A stretch of 64,000 nucleotides of DNA from Anodontia alba (Eukaryota > Mollusca > Bivalvia > Lucinida > Lucinidae). The position numbers were made by a program, and so were the translations under genes. The notes under the pieces are model-generated. The model did not search any database. It worked only from the letters and a program-made list of their open reading frames with translations, and was not told the origin of the DNA. The DNA lies in NCBI GenBank assembly GCA_964016985.1, contig OZ024830.1, positions 78,815,852 through 78,879,851 of the forward strand, read 5' to 3'. Positions 33,660-46,100 of this stretch are shown here, piece after piece (position 1 is the first letter of the stretch; each line of letters starts with the position of its first letter).

Positions 33660-35295
33660 CAGTGCTTCAGATGTAAATTGTAAGTGGAGTTAGTTTGAAA
33701 CCAACAAATAACCAAAATTTTCAAAAGGGACATAATGCTGCTACTGTTTGTTGGACTGTAATTTTGAAATAATATGCGCTGCTCCACATCATGGTCTAAC
33801 TATTTACAAAGTTTCAGCTTGATTGGATGTAAACTGTATTAGGAGTTAGCCGGGAACAAAAGTTAACAGAATTTTAAAGGGGGCATAACTCTGCTAATAT
33901 TTGGTGTACCGTAACCTCCTAATAATATGCCCTGCTCCACACCATGGTCTAACAATAAATCACTTTTCAGCATTATTGGATGTAAACTGTAGAAGTGGTT
34001 AGCAGAAACGCAAAATTTATGGAATGTTTTAATGGGGCATAACTCTGGTTATATCTGATGTTCTGTAACCTCACAAAAAATGTGCTGTTCCACATCATGT
34101 TATTATTATAAATCAATTTTGAGCTTAATGTAAGTATTTACAAAGTTTCAGTTTGATCGGATGTAAACTATAGGAGGAGTTAGCCAGAAACGAAAAGATT
34201 ACAGAATTTTCTAAAGGACATAGCTCTGCTAATATATGGAGAACTGTAACCTCGAAATAATATGCGCTATTCCACTTCAATGTGTAACTATAAATCAAGT
34301 TTCAGCTTGATCCGATGTAAATTGTAGTAGAAATAAGCCGGAAACGAAAAATTTACAGAATTTTTTGAAAGGGGCATCACTCTGCTAATATTTAGTGGAC
34401 TGTAACCTTTAAAATAATATGCGCTGCTCCACATCATGTTCTTACTATAAATCAAGTTTAAGCTCGATCAAATGTAAACTGTAGAAGTTAGCGGGGCAAA
34501 CAAAACATTTACTGAAATTTTCAAAGGAACGTAACTCTGCTAATATTATGGGGACTGTAACCTGGAATAAATATGCGCTGCTCGATATCATGGTGTAACT
34601 ATAAATCAATTTTCACTTTGAAAAGATGTAAACTGTAGGAGGAGTTGGCCAGAAATGAAAACTTTACCAAAAATTTCAAAAGGGACATAACTGTTAATAT
34701 TTGGTGGATTATTACCTCAAAACAACATGCACTGCATCACATCATGATCTAAGTATAAGTTAAACTTCAGCTTGATTGGATGTAAACTGTAGGAGGTGTT
34801 AGCTAGAAACGAAAAGTTTACCGAAATTTTCAAGGTGCATGACTCTGCTAATATTTGATGGACTGTAACCTCAAATAAATATGCCCCGTTCCACATCATG
34901 GTGTAACTACAAATCAAGTTTCAGCTTGATCCGATGTTAACTGTAGGAGGATTTAGTCGGAAACAAAAAGTTTAATGAAATTTTCAAATGGACATAACTC
35001 TGCTAATATTAGGCGGACTGTAACCACGAAATAATATGCACTGTTACACATCATGGTATAACTATAAGTCAATTTTCAGCTTGATCGGATATAAACTGTA
35101 GGAGGAGTTAGCCGGAAGCAAAAAGCTTTCAGAAATTTTCAAAAGGGACATAACTCTGTTAATATTTGGTGGACCGTAACCCCGAAACAATATGTGCTGC
35201 TTCACATCATGGTCTTTTTTTATAAATCCAGTTTCAGCTTGTTGGGATGTAAACTGTAGGAGGAGTAAGCAGGAAACAAAAAAGTTTACAGCGCC
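33660..35295. repeat. ~155-bp tandem repeat, about ten units
   Basis: Each unit contains GGGACATAACTCTGCTAATA, GGACTGTAACCTCGAAATAA, CTGCTCCACATCATGGT, AAGTTTCAGCTTGATCGGAT and GTAAACTGTAGGAGGAGTTA. Spacing of the GTAACC blocks (33903, 34051, 34240, 34392 onward) is about 150-155 with one longer interval. Non-coding. Confidence 0.9.
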
Positions 35296-36009
35296 AGACC
35301 CCGTAACCTATTACGTCCTGTTTGAAGAAAACGGGGGTATAATAAAAACAGTAGTGAGCTTAAAGATGTTCAAATGCATCCTCTAATATCAGAATATTAA
35401 AAATTACGGTTAAGATATTGGTAAAATGACAAGCTAGAATTTTGTTTTAAAATTATGAAAACTAATATATTTAAATTTCAAAAACACTTTTTTTAAATAT
35501 TAAAAATGAAAGATATAGGTCACCGTGTTTGGAAAAAATTACCAAGAACAAATTTATCGTTGAAAATTACATTCCGAAAAATCATTACAAAATATATATA
35601 AAATTTCAGTAAAATAACTTCAGATAATGGAATTTAAATTTTAATTTGACATAAATTTGATTTTTCAAAATTAACTTGCATTTAAAAATCAAATTAAATA
35701 TGAAAATGTATAAACACTGCATCTTAACATATAAATATGGAAGATACCTAATAGTATTTTCTCTGTATACATTCCTTGAATAGTTATAAATTTAAGTTTT
35801 TTAAAACATTGTTTTTCGGTTTTTTTTTTTGTTTTTTTTTTTCATAAGAACCACTGATGTAAGTACCTATTTGGAATATTTTCAAATTAAAGTTTTTAGA
35901 CATTTTTAAAAAGTTTCACAAGAACCAATGATGTAAGTATTTGCAATATTTCAGTAAGGTTTTTACCATTGGACTCTCTAGTAACATGTCTTTCATTTTA
36001 TCATATATA
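35296..36009. other. AT-rich stretch, nothing recognised
   Basis: Very AT-rich with T runs near 35820-35842. I see no coding or structured feature. Confidence 0.5.
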
Positions 36010-36368
36010 CAGTCGAACCTTAATGGCTCGAACATCTTTGGGACCATGGAAATTCGTTCGAGACATGGGTAGTTCGAACCACTGAGGGTTAAGCATGGCA
36101 CCAGTTCAGGAAGCGAATTGTGGTAATTTAGTGAAATCTTTTCGATTTTCTACACAGTGATTGTATGTTGAGTGTACTCATTAGAATCGCCTCGATGAGG
36201 CGATTCTAGTGAGTACACACAACATACAATTTCACGATGAAATAAGAAAATTTCCTTAAATATTTGTTTTCTTGAGCTGTCGGAAGAATTTCGTAGGGAC
36301 TCACAAAACGAGTTCGAATTAGCCATGGTAAACAAGCCATCGGTGTTCGAGCCATCGAGGTTCGTGTG
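36010..36368. mobile_element. pogo-like MITE, CAGTCGAAC family (best copy)
   Basis: CAGTCGAACCTTAATGGCTC at the left and GCCATCGAGGTTCGTGTG at the right are inverted repeats beside TA. Internal GGTAGTTCGAACCACTGAGG, a central hairpin TAGAATCGCCTCGATGAGG with complement, and TATTTGTTTTCTTGAGCT. Confidence 0.85.
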
Positions 36369-36611
36369 TACAACCGAAAGTGAAATAAGAGGCCGAGTCA
36401 GTTTTAATCTATGAAAAATATTCGTGGTTAAAATACGGTTACACAAGAGAACACAGTTTATAGACCATTAACAGACTATATGCCTTGAACAATGTTAATA
36501 ACAGCCTTTTTTCAGCAATCAAAGGCAAGCACTTGTGATTCCAAAATCAAGCTTCGAATTCAAATGTGATTTTTGTTTGCAACGGCTCTCTGCACTCTTC
36601 ATATATAAACA

Positions 36612-36807
36612 AGAGGACCATGTTGGTCATTAACGCTCACCTGTGTTTAAAAGGTCACTCAATGTCTACAATATTCATTAATCTGGAAGATATAACTCAA
36701 ACATATCTATGTCCTTCACTTCTGCAAGTTTAAGGAAGATCCAGTTTTAACTGATGGAGCTACGCAGCAAACACGTCTCTATTATCAAATACTGTCAAGG
36801 GAGATAA

Positions 36808-36842
<35 letters not shown>

Positions 36843-37580
36843 AGCATCCAGAGTTGTGGTCCTTACATGTAACGCACCTTTTTAACCTCCTGTATAATTC
36901 TACCAAGTATTATCAACATGTCTTCCATGGCGCTAGAGTTATGGCAATCACATGGTTTCCATTGACAAATACTGTCAGGGGAGTAAACTCAAAAACTGCA
37001 GCATTCTAAGTTATAGTTTTTTGTATACGACTAACCTTCTTACCTCCTGTTCGATTCTATCAAGTATTATCAATATATTTCAAAGGGTATGGAGTTACAA
37101 GGTCTCTATTACCAAATACTGACAGGTGAGATACCCCCCAAAAAATTGAATTACCTAGAGTTGTAGATCTTGCTCAAGACACGTCTTCTCAACGTCTTGT
37201 ACAATTCTTCTAAATGTTATCGATATATCTGAAAGGATGTTGAAGTTATGGCAATCATAAGGTTTCATCACCAAATACTGTCAGGGGAGATGACTAAAAA
37301 CTGTTGCACCTAGAGCTGTGATTTTTTTTTTGTGCGACATGCTGTCAACCTTATGTACAATCATACCAAGTATCATCAATATATCTGAAAAGATGTTGGA
37401 GTTACCAAGATCACATATTTTCTATAAGGGGAGATAATTCTAAACCACAGCACCTAGAGTTGTAGTTTTTGCAACACATCTTCTCAACCTCATGTACAAT
37501 CCTACTAAGTTTAATCAATATATCCGAAAGGGTGTTGGAGTCATCATGAGCACAAGGTTTCTGTTCTGGGAAGTCAATGA
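36612..37580 (+). repeat. Dispersed repeat with ~155-bp tandem units
   Basis: Starts AACAAGAGGACCATGTTGG then CGCTCACCTGTG. Five or so units follow with CAAATACTGTCAGGGGAGAT, CACCTAGAGTTGTAG, AATTCTACCAAGTATTATCA and ATATCTGAAAGG. An A run at 36809-36841. Same opening as the repeat at 13974. Confidence 0.8.
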
Positions 37581-38174
37581 AAGCATGCGACCAAGATGCT
37601 TCTAGAAGTTCTAGTTAGTACCCACAACATATGTTTATTACGGGAAATAAAAAACTATGTACCTTAGCACTCCTTTAATCTGAAGCTCTGAAATGTAGAT
37701 ATTTCTAGTGCGTTTCTCTTGATGTTAATACATTTTAAGAATTTGTATCCATTTCAAAAGGTACAAAGTATCTGTCCAGCAAGAAATACTGAGCCTCATC
37801 TAAAAACATACATTGTAAGTAGTTGTGGTCATGGTAGCCAAGCCTTAATCCAAACTCATAAATCCGTAAACTAATGATGAATCAGAATGTTCTATGGTCC
37901 CCAAAATAAAGAGTGTAGTCAGGCGTCCACGAATAGTAAGCCTTACTTGGTAAGCAAGCTTCGCATACCATGCTCACAGGATTGAACGAAAGACATGTAG
38001 GTAGAAGCGTATGTCCGGGATTTTGAAAGTCTATTATGAAATCAGTAAAAAATGTAACCATTTCTTAAATCAGAATATTTTCTGACTAATTTTTATCAGA
38101 CAACTATTCTACCTATATTACTCGCATTCATTACTATTTTGCCTGACAAGAAATAGAAACAAAATACTGGGCCA

Positions 38175-38234
<60 letters not shown>

Positions 38235-38738
38235 TGGATAGCTTAAGCATGTGCAGTGAATTAATGTATCCATTTCTTGAAACGCTTAAATTATGGGGAA
38301 TATTCATCAGATAATCTATTTATCTGAGGATTCTTGGTACTAATTCATTTAACAATTTTTAAATGTAACTCTTATATAACTGGCAAGAAATAAGAACAAA
38401 ATACCTGTTTGCTTTGAAAAGTTACAATAAATGTGCTAAAATCTGATGACAAAATACAGCGGTATTGCGTTATACAAATTCTGGTATATCTCCACAAGAC
38501 AAACAATCAGTTTGAGGACTTCTTGTGTTCATTTCAATTTGAAGAGTTGAACTCTGTATACATATGAACAAATAAAAATCAAAATACAGTCTTACTCTTA
38601 AAATGTACATTTAATATAGCTCAAACAAGTGGACAGATATATGTGGACAAAATATTACAAATTGGGGCATAATCACTTATAAGTTATCCATTTTAAAGAT
38701 AATACATTACTTATTTTTACTTCGACTGCACAGAAAGC
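37581..38738. other. Non-coding stretch
   Basis: Half a GGTACTC hairpin near 37600-37650 (CTAGTTAGTACCCACAACAT), then unremarkable AT-rich DNA and a CA microsatellite at 38178-38231. No gene seen. Confidence 0.5.
38178..38231. repeat. (CA)n microsatellite
   Basis: About 54 bases of CA dinucleotide. Confidence 0.97.
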
Positions 38739-38739
38739 T

Positions 38740-40691
38740 CAGCAATCTTATACACTTGTTCTATAAGACACGGATGTTGGTGTTCCGTGGACGTGTGATA
38801 GAGGAACCCAGAGTACAAAGGGAAACCACCAACCATGTATGGGCTACTCCAACTCCAAAGTCTTCCTTTAGATCATCAGGTTACGATTAACAGTATGATC
38901 AAACTCCATTTGAAATGGTGGATGAACACCAATCGATGCGTACAAGAGATGTCCATTCAGTCTCCAGACCCCAAACATTTCCTTATTCGGATGCTAGTCA
39001 ATACGGATGGAAATTCATCTGGAGTTTTTCCTTCATGGTCACTGGTCTGAAGACTAATTCCAGCTCCATATTAACATGTTGGAAATAATGGCCATTCGAT
39101 TCGCACTGATAAAGCCTTAAACATATATTTACCATTCTTGTGTCATGATGTCTACCGGCAACACAACAGTGGTCTCATATATCAATAAGCAAAGAGGTAC
39201 ATATTCTCCCAGCCTATGCGTAGTGGTATGGAAGATCCTCCAATGGTGTCTAAAACATCATATTGTCGTCAGGATTCGACATATCCCCCGCAAATTTAAT
39301 ATTTTGGCAGATGCGATATCGACTATCGTTATATAGTCAACAGAATAGGCATTGTATCAATCGACACCGAGTTTAATTTCCAAATGCTCCACCATTCCAA
39401 TCTGGATCTGTTTGCGACACGTTTCAGTCACAAACTTCCGCTTTATGTGTTCCCAGTTCTGGACAAGCCTTTGCGAATAGACGCATTTTCCATGAACTGG
39501 AACAATATTCATGCTTATGCATTTCCTAAACCATACTAACCTCTTCTGTCCTGAACAAGATACGACAATCTCAGAGCAGAATGGTTCTTATAGCACCTCT
39601 TTGGCCGCAACAAACATGGTTCTCAGAGGTTCTACACTACTTATCTCAGCTCCAGTTCGTCTTCCACTCTTTCCAAACTATTAACACAATCAAAGAAATG
39701 TTTCAACATCGAAATCGTCCAGTACTAAACCGTCATGCCTGAAAGTTATCAAGCAATCAGTTAGATAGAAATTTTGCAAACGTTGCAGTCTTTATCTCCA
39801 AATCAAGGCGAATATCAACTCACAAAGCCCATGATGCGAAACGGATCGTATACAAGTTGGTGTCATAGAAGGAAGTTTAATCCGGTCTCGGCCCCTCTTA
39901 CTGTTACAGACGATTTTTTCGTTTACTTTTTTTTTCTCTGAGTAAAAGTTTCAGATGAGTACTAGTAAAGCTATAGATATATCTAATACTTTTTAAATTT
40001 AAGACTGGTTATGGAATCGGATCTAACCCTGTGTTGTCAGAATTAATAAGATCTTTGAATTACAACGCGCTGTACAAAGACCTATTACTCCTTAATAGGA
40101 TTTATTTTTGGTCTTAGTATGTCTACAGAAAGCCCTATATAAACCTTACATAGGCTTCTAACTCCACATAATGTTAAAAGTCTTTTCTTTTAGCTCTTGC
40201 CACTGCCTAAAGATATAGCGAGATTCAGGCCATGGCAATGAATGGATTCAAATCACTTAAGAATCAATCGATCTGATATATCTGTGTCTGATGGCTCAAA
40301 CTGGGTTTTTGGCTAAGAATCAGCTTCTGTACATTTGCCCAGCTCATATTCTTATCCCTAATTTAGCCCATCTGTGCAAAGGGAAAATTCGGATAGACAT
40401 TTATGCCCGATAGGAGCCTCCTTTAAATTCTATTTAAAATGACTAGACCTTAACGTCAAAATACAACTAGACTATTTCTACCTGTTGGAAGCAAATAAGA
40501 TATTCTGCCTCGAGATGGATTTCTCATAATATTAAGCTTGCCTACAGGAAATTCAACCGTTAAGATGTCCCTTCTTTAAGATTTAAGCCCATGAAGTTAG
40601 GGCTCTATCTTCCTCTTGGGCCTTTTTAGATCAGTTTCGCTCAAGGACATTCTGGCAGCAATATGAAATCAATCTTCTATATTTGCTAAAT
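38740..40691 (+). mobile_element. DIRS-like retroelement remnant (RNase H and tyrosine recombinase parts)
   Basis: Broken plus-strand frames give, in order, a segment with LDHQVTINSMIKLHLKWWM, an RNase H-like stretch NTTVVSYINKQRGTYSP, an HIPRKFNILADAIS motif, NLDLFATRFSHKLPLYV, and downstream the tyrosine-recombinase-like blocks GIGSNPVLSELIRSLN and SVSLKDILAA. This order is typical of DIRS1-type elements. Many stops and frameshifts make it dead. The recombinase is cut off at 40691 by the Penelope-like array, just where FAK would continue. Confidence 0.75.
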
Positions 40692-41345
40692 AGAAGGGAA
40701 GGCAATGATCAGGAATCGATACAATTATCCCACACCTCCCATCAGAGACATCAAAGGGAAAGACACAACCACAAAATAACTAGACCCTAATGGAAACATC
40801 ACTAGCAGAAAGCCAAACAGACAGTTACTTTCCCACACAGTAAATCGATTTTACATGGCCAGAATCCTCGCCCTTACTTCTGCCGCGGTTTAGACACATA
40901 ATTTGTTCAGTCCTCATGAAGGCTTCCTAACGCATCAGTGCTACATCTCCGAGAACACAAAAATCAACTAATTACAGAGATAAAACAACGATGAGGACTC
41001 GACAGCACGAAACAACTGAAATGCTGGAGCAAAAGAAAACCAATAGTTAGACTCCGATGGGCCCGACCAAAGACAGAGCATCAAGTACCAACCAACATTA
41101 CCCAAAATTAAATTTCAAGTAAGCCTTTACGCTGGAACCATCATATAATCTGAGGCCTAACCCGCCGTCGGTCAATTAAAGAGGGAAGCAAAGTTATTAA
41201 CCGTGATTGGGTTAACGACCATGCATGCATTCTGTCGTATAACATTTATGTTGTACCCAATCTTTAAATATCGAAGAATGATTTTACGAAATTGGGTACT
41301 GAAGTCATTGCACGCATATATTTTTCTGAATTTATACACTAAATA
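40692..41345 (-). mobile_element. Naiad-type Penelope-like copy 4 (3' end only)
   Basis: 5'-truncated unit starting in the RT thumb region (LVYKFRKIYACNDFS, then GYNINVIRQNAC) and running to VNPITVNNFASLFN, TGA (41172-41174), PTAG and the 3' untranslated part. It is a direct repeat of the next unit, from which it differs by a ~130-bp deletion. Confidence 0.85.
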
Positions 41346-42127
41346 AAAAGGAAGGCAATGGTCCGGAATCTATACAAGTATCCCACACCTCCCATCAGAG
41401 ACATCAAACGGAAAGAAACAAAAATACGAAATAACTGGACCTGAATGGAAACATCACTAGCAGAAAGCCAAACGGACAGTTACTTTCCCACACAGTGGCC
41501 AAATGTCTATCCAAAACAAAAAGATGTAAGCGACACACACATTCAAAAAAGAACTATAAAAAGTAGACCATGACAGAGGAACCGCCTTGGAACGGGCAGT
41601 GAGAAGTATTTCACTGTGAGGTGGGGGTCTTAAATCATTTTACGTGGCAACAATCCTCGCCCTTACTACTGCCGCGGTTTAGACACATAATTTATTCAGT
41701 CCGCATGAAGGCTTCCTAACGCATCAGTGCTACATCTATGAGAACACTAAAAATCAACAAATTACAGAGATGAAACAACGATGAGGACTCGACAGCACGA
41801 AACAACTGAAATGCTAGAGCAAAGGAAAACCAACAGTAAGACTCCGGTGGGCCCGACCAAAGATAGAGCATCAAGTACCAACCAACAAAACCCACAATTA
41901 AATTTCAAGTAAACCATTACGCTGGAACCATCATATAATCTGAGGCCTAACCCGCCGTCGGGCAATTAAAGAGGGAAGCAAAGTTATTAACCGTGATTGG
42001 GTTAACAATCATGCATGCAGTCTCTCGTATAACATTTATATTGTACCCAATCTTTTTATATCGAAGAATGACTTTACGAAAGTACTGAAGTCATTGCAAG
42101 CATATATTTTTCTGAATTTATATACTA
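41346..42127 (-). mobile_element. Naiad-type Penelope-like copy 3 (3' end only)
   Basis: Same 5'-truncation point as copy 4 (VYKFRKIYACNDF) and the same 3' sequence, plus the segment 41515-41630 absent from copy 4. Reads LFNCPTAG with TGC (41962-41964) where copy 4 has TGA. Together the two direct repeats form the pseudo-LTR-like tail typical of Penelope-like insertions. Confidence 0.85.
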
Positions 42128-42582
42128 AAAAAGGTAAGAGAAAAGTCCAGGGAGTGCCACAATCACAAACCACCATAAAATTCAGGTTCCGATAGGCCTT
42201 GTTGCAGAAGACATTTAAGTCCAACATTGGATTTAGAAACTAAATCGGAATATCGTCTATAAAACTTAAAAAAGGCTTTAACGTAGTTTATGATACCTTT
42301 AACTCTGATTAAGAAGTTTAGCAGTTAGCAATTTATTACGAGTGTTGAAGTCAGTTACATGACCGGACACTCTGGCAAATCGAATTAATTGTGAAATATA
42401 AACACTGTAGGATGCCGCACGAAGAACATCACCATCCAAGAAAGGAAAATTTACAATCTCAAAATCAAAATCATCGCGTTTATCATAAATTTTGAAGGAA
42501 ACAAACCCATCTACAATATTTAAATGTAAATCCAAAAACGCGGCTTCGGTATCAGAAGAATTAGCTTTATTTAACTAAAGTT

Positions 42583-42620
42583 CGGGGGGGGCGGGGGGGG
42601 GGGGGGGGCGGAGGGGGGCG
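42583..42620. repeat. Poly-G tract
   Basis: About 35 bases of G with three interruptions, within Naiad copy 2. Could form a quadruplex on the plus strand. Confidence 0.9.
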
Positions 42621-42691
42621 TGTAAATTTGACTTATTAAACCGTCGAAGTAGGTATTGTCAATATTCAATAAATCATCCAACTATCTTGAT

Positions 42692-43008
42692 GTTTGTTTG
42701 TGTTGAGGTTTTACGGCCCAGTCAACCAAATGGGATCATGTCGAGCGTGGTCAGTTTACCTAACCACACGTTTACTGGGCAGGCTTAGTCCTCTAAGCGG
42801 TTAACCAGCTTTGTGCACATTCTTTTGCCAGAAGCTGACAAATGCCCTTCTTGAATCAGCGGAAGGGAGAGAATGACCGTAGAAAATATTTCATGATCAA
42901 TCTCCACGAAAGAATGTTGCCGACCTCGGCGGGGGTTGAACCCGCGACCTCCTGGTCTCCAGTCGGACGGCGCATCCAACTGCCACCGAGGCCGGCCCAA
43001 ATATCTAG
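42692..43008 (-). mobile_element. tRNA-derived SINE (complete)
   Basis: Read on the minus strand: a head GGCCTCGGTGGCAGTTGG (A box) and GCGGGTTCAACCCCCGCC (B box), a core containing GTGTGGTTAGGTAAACTGAC, and the tail GGGCCGTAAAACCTC then an AAACA run. The host sequence around it, ACTATCTTGATG and AAATATCTAGAAG, is a diverged target duplication. The intact relative at 44441-44462 shows this stretch only once. Confidence 0.9.
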
Positions 43009-43165
43009 AAGTCGAGCTAAAAGCTTCAATGATTTCAGATTGGTTTTCAACGGAAAGGGACATCATGAAGTCTCTTTCATAACAAAACAAGAACAAATCA
43101 GCAACATGGGGTGCGCAATTTGTACCCATCGGAATGCCAACAATTTGTCTAAATAACTTAGTACC

Positions 43166-46100
43166 AAAAAAGGTAAGAGAAAAGTACAGGGAGTGCCACA
43201 ATCACAAACCGCAGCCCTTCCCAGACCCCAAGAGGAAGAGGAAACCGACAAAACCAAACAAGCACAAACCGAACAAACGTACGAAAAGCACTAAGATTAG
43301 CTCTGTCTTCACCAAGCGAGGTAATCGCAATGCTAAAAGGACTGAAAAACACAAGAACAAAATGACACACGGAAAGACATACAACAAATCGCCTCGTAGA
43401 ATAAACCACAAAGCAACAAAGAGTAAGACTAATACTGGGACCACCGCCTTAGAACGGTCAGTAGAGCAAACCACCGGGGGGTTTAAAGCACAGTTACAGC
43501 TAGCTAACTTCACCCTGGGTCCCGATGCTACTCTTAATACAGAAACACATAAAAATTCGGTTCGCATAAAAGCTCCCAACTCAGTCAATGCATCAAAGCG
43601 AAAACATAAAAATCAAGTTAATCCGTATAATAAACAAAGACGAGTACTCATGGCTAATTCTACTGTATGCCAGAGTAAATAAAAACCAATAGTTGAACCA
43701 CGGCGGGCCAAGCCAAAGACATACCGTCAAGCCCCAACCCACTGGTTAAAGTTTTACGAAGAAACCGTCATTGAGTCTGAGGCCCGAACCGCCGTCGTGC
43801 AATTAAAGAGTGAAGCATAGCCATCAACAATGATTGGGTTGACAACTAGGCATGCAGTCTGCCGCATAATATTCAGGAGATAGCCAATTCTTTTATAACG
43901 GTTAATAAGTTTTTTGAATTGTTCCGAAAAAGTTAGATTTACCTACAATTTTTCTAAATCTGTACACTAAGTCGCCGTAAAATTCTGGTTCCTATATACC
44001 TTGTTGCAGAAGTGTTTTCAGACTGACGCTATATTTTTCTAACAAGGCACTGTGTCTGCGATAAAATTTCGAAAACGCCTTACGAAGTTTAAAATAACGA
44101 TAGCCCTGCCTAAGAAGTTTGGCAGTAAGGGCTTTATTATGGTAGTTAAAGTCATTAAGATTTGAAGAAGCTCAGGCGAATCTAATGAGATATGTATACC
44201 CCATATGAGGTACGCCGGGGGACATCGCTATCCAGAAAAGGGAAATTGACTATATCAAAATCAAAATCGTCCCGTTTATCATAAAGTTTGGTGGAAACTG
44301 TACCATTAGATATACATAGATTCAAATCCAAAAACAGTGCCTCAGTATCGGAAGAATTTGCTCTATTTAATTGGAGTTCTGTAGGGCATATCCGGTTCAC
44401 CATTTGGTCAAAGTAAATATTGTCAATATTTAATAAATCATCAAGGTATCTTGAAGTTGAATTGAAAGCCTCAATAATGTCAGCCTGATTTTCACGTGAG
44501 AGAGACTTCATGAAATCTCTCTCATAACAAAAAAGAAACAAATCTGCAACAAGAGAAGCACAATTAGTTTCCATCGGAATACAAATAGTTTGCCTATAAA
44601 GTTTAGTTCCAAATCTAATAAAAATATTATCCAAAAGATAAACAAGGGCATCACAGACTTTTTGACACGACCATAAATTGTGATTATTATATACATCAGA
44701 AGTGAAAAAAGCACATTCTTCATTGCAAGCCAAATATTGAGTATTCTCCCGAATAAACGTTCGGTTAATTAAATCAATAAGTTTATCTTTTATAAGATGA
44801 TGAGGTAACGTTGTATACAGTGTAGAAAATTCATATGTAGACACTTTATAAGCCTGAAAGCTTTTGGATTTAAATTTATTGAGAACATCTTTAGAATTTT
44901 TAATTGACCAAAAATAGTTAATTCCGTCCCTTTCGTAAACAGTATCATAGTATCTAATCCAATGTTTTTTTAACAGCAATAAGGCATGAAGTTAGCAGTT
45001 CGGACAAAATAGTAGTCGTACATGAACTAGAATTAGCAATGAAACGTGCTTTATAAGGTCGTTTATGAAGTTTTGGTAACCAATATAACGTAGGAAATCT
45101 GTCTTGCTTTTCTTTAATACTCACTGCAAACTTAGCAGTAATATCGATAGAATGGGTATTGACAATAGAACTCTCGTCAGTAGAAATCCGTTCATATGTT
45201 TTGGTACTACCAAGTTCTTGTATTAGAGTATTGATATAATAAAGTCGTCACACATAAACAACATTATTAGCAGCTTTATCAGCTGGAGCCAAAACATACT
45301 TCCTATGAAATTCTTGGATACCTTGTTTCAAATATCGGAAAGGTAATTTAGGCTTAGGAGGGAGAAGATCAAGGTTATTAGAGTAAAACAACACACGTTC
45401 ATCAATGATCTTAAAAATCTTTATTTTCCAACTATTTAAAGCATTAGACTCAACATGCTCTCGTTTACACCAACGCTTACAATAATCATTTAAAGCACTG
45501 GCAATTGATTCCCGACATTTATTGAAATCAATGTGGGCTGGGAATCTATATTTAGGTCCTTTTGAAATAACTAAACGGATTCGTGAATCAGTTATAATTT
45601 TCAAGTTACCAGCGACAATATGGCCCGCTGGTTGATAACAAAATTTAGAATCTTTACAATCTCAAGAATCAGGGGAACTAGTTTCAATATCAAGATCAGA
45701 AACTAATTTATTGAAATTAAGTATAGTATTACGGATAGGTTTGTTATATTTATAACAAATAATAGGAGATTCCGTGTTTTCGAAATATGAAGGTATAGCT
45801 GATATAACATTATTATCTCGAAATATGCTAGGTAAATCTATGAATTCAATACCTTTATTAATGAATGGAATTTTGATGAAGTGTCTAATGTGGTTAATTT
45901 CAGAATCAATTTAAGGACGAAGAGCATGTTGAGTATAACATCTAGTAAGGAGAGCTGCTTCATACAAATCATGTTTTCTACCATAAAATTTATTCGCCTC
46001 ATCATCTAACTTACGTAATGAAGAAACAGACAGTGAAGCTAGTTTAGAAAGCATTTGATGACATCCAGAATTTAAGAGAAAATTAAAATCAAAAAGAGAT

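Larger units (their letters stand above)
42128..43165 (-). mobile_element. Naiad-type Penelope-like copy 2 (RT fragment, interrupted)
   Basis: Starts at FGTKLFRQIVGIPMGTNC in the RT, continues through FCYERDFMMSLSVENQ to RYL, where a SINE (42692-43008) interrupts. It resumes with EAAFLDLHLNIVDGF-type sequence, LYDKRDD-like IYDKRDDFDFEIVNFPF and RFARVSGHVTDFN, and jumps after EFYGG straight to a 40-bp terminal tract (42131-42171). A G run (42583-42620) sits in the middle. Confidence 0.8.

Noticed and set aside
42940..43005. tRNA gene on the minus strand
   Set aside because: A and B boxes are present, but the fold is imperfect, the sequence continues into a SINE core and tail, and it has a target duplication.
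43158..43588. Minus-strand membrane-like frames (VLVLFVRLFGLCLFGF)
   Set aside because: Shadow of the 3' untranslated Naiad region; no conservation signal and different frames compete.
43992..44174. Counting every in-frame stop of the Naiad as selenocysteine
   Set aside because: TGA at 44172 is at an expected Arg (CGA decay) and TAG at 43992 at an expected Ser; these are ordinary mutations in a dead copy.
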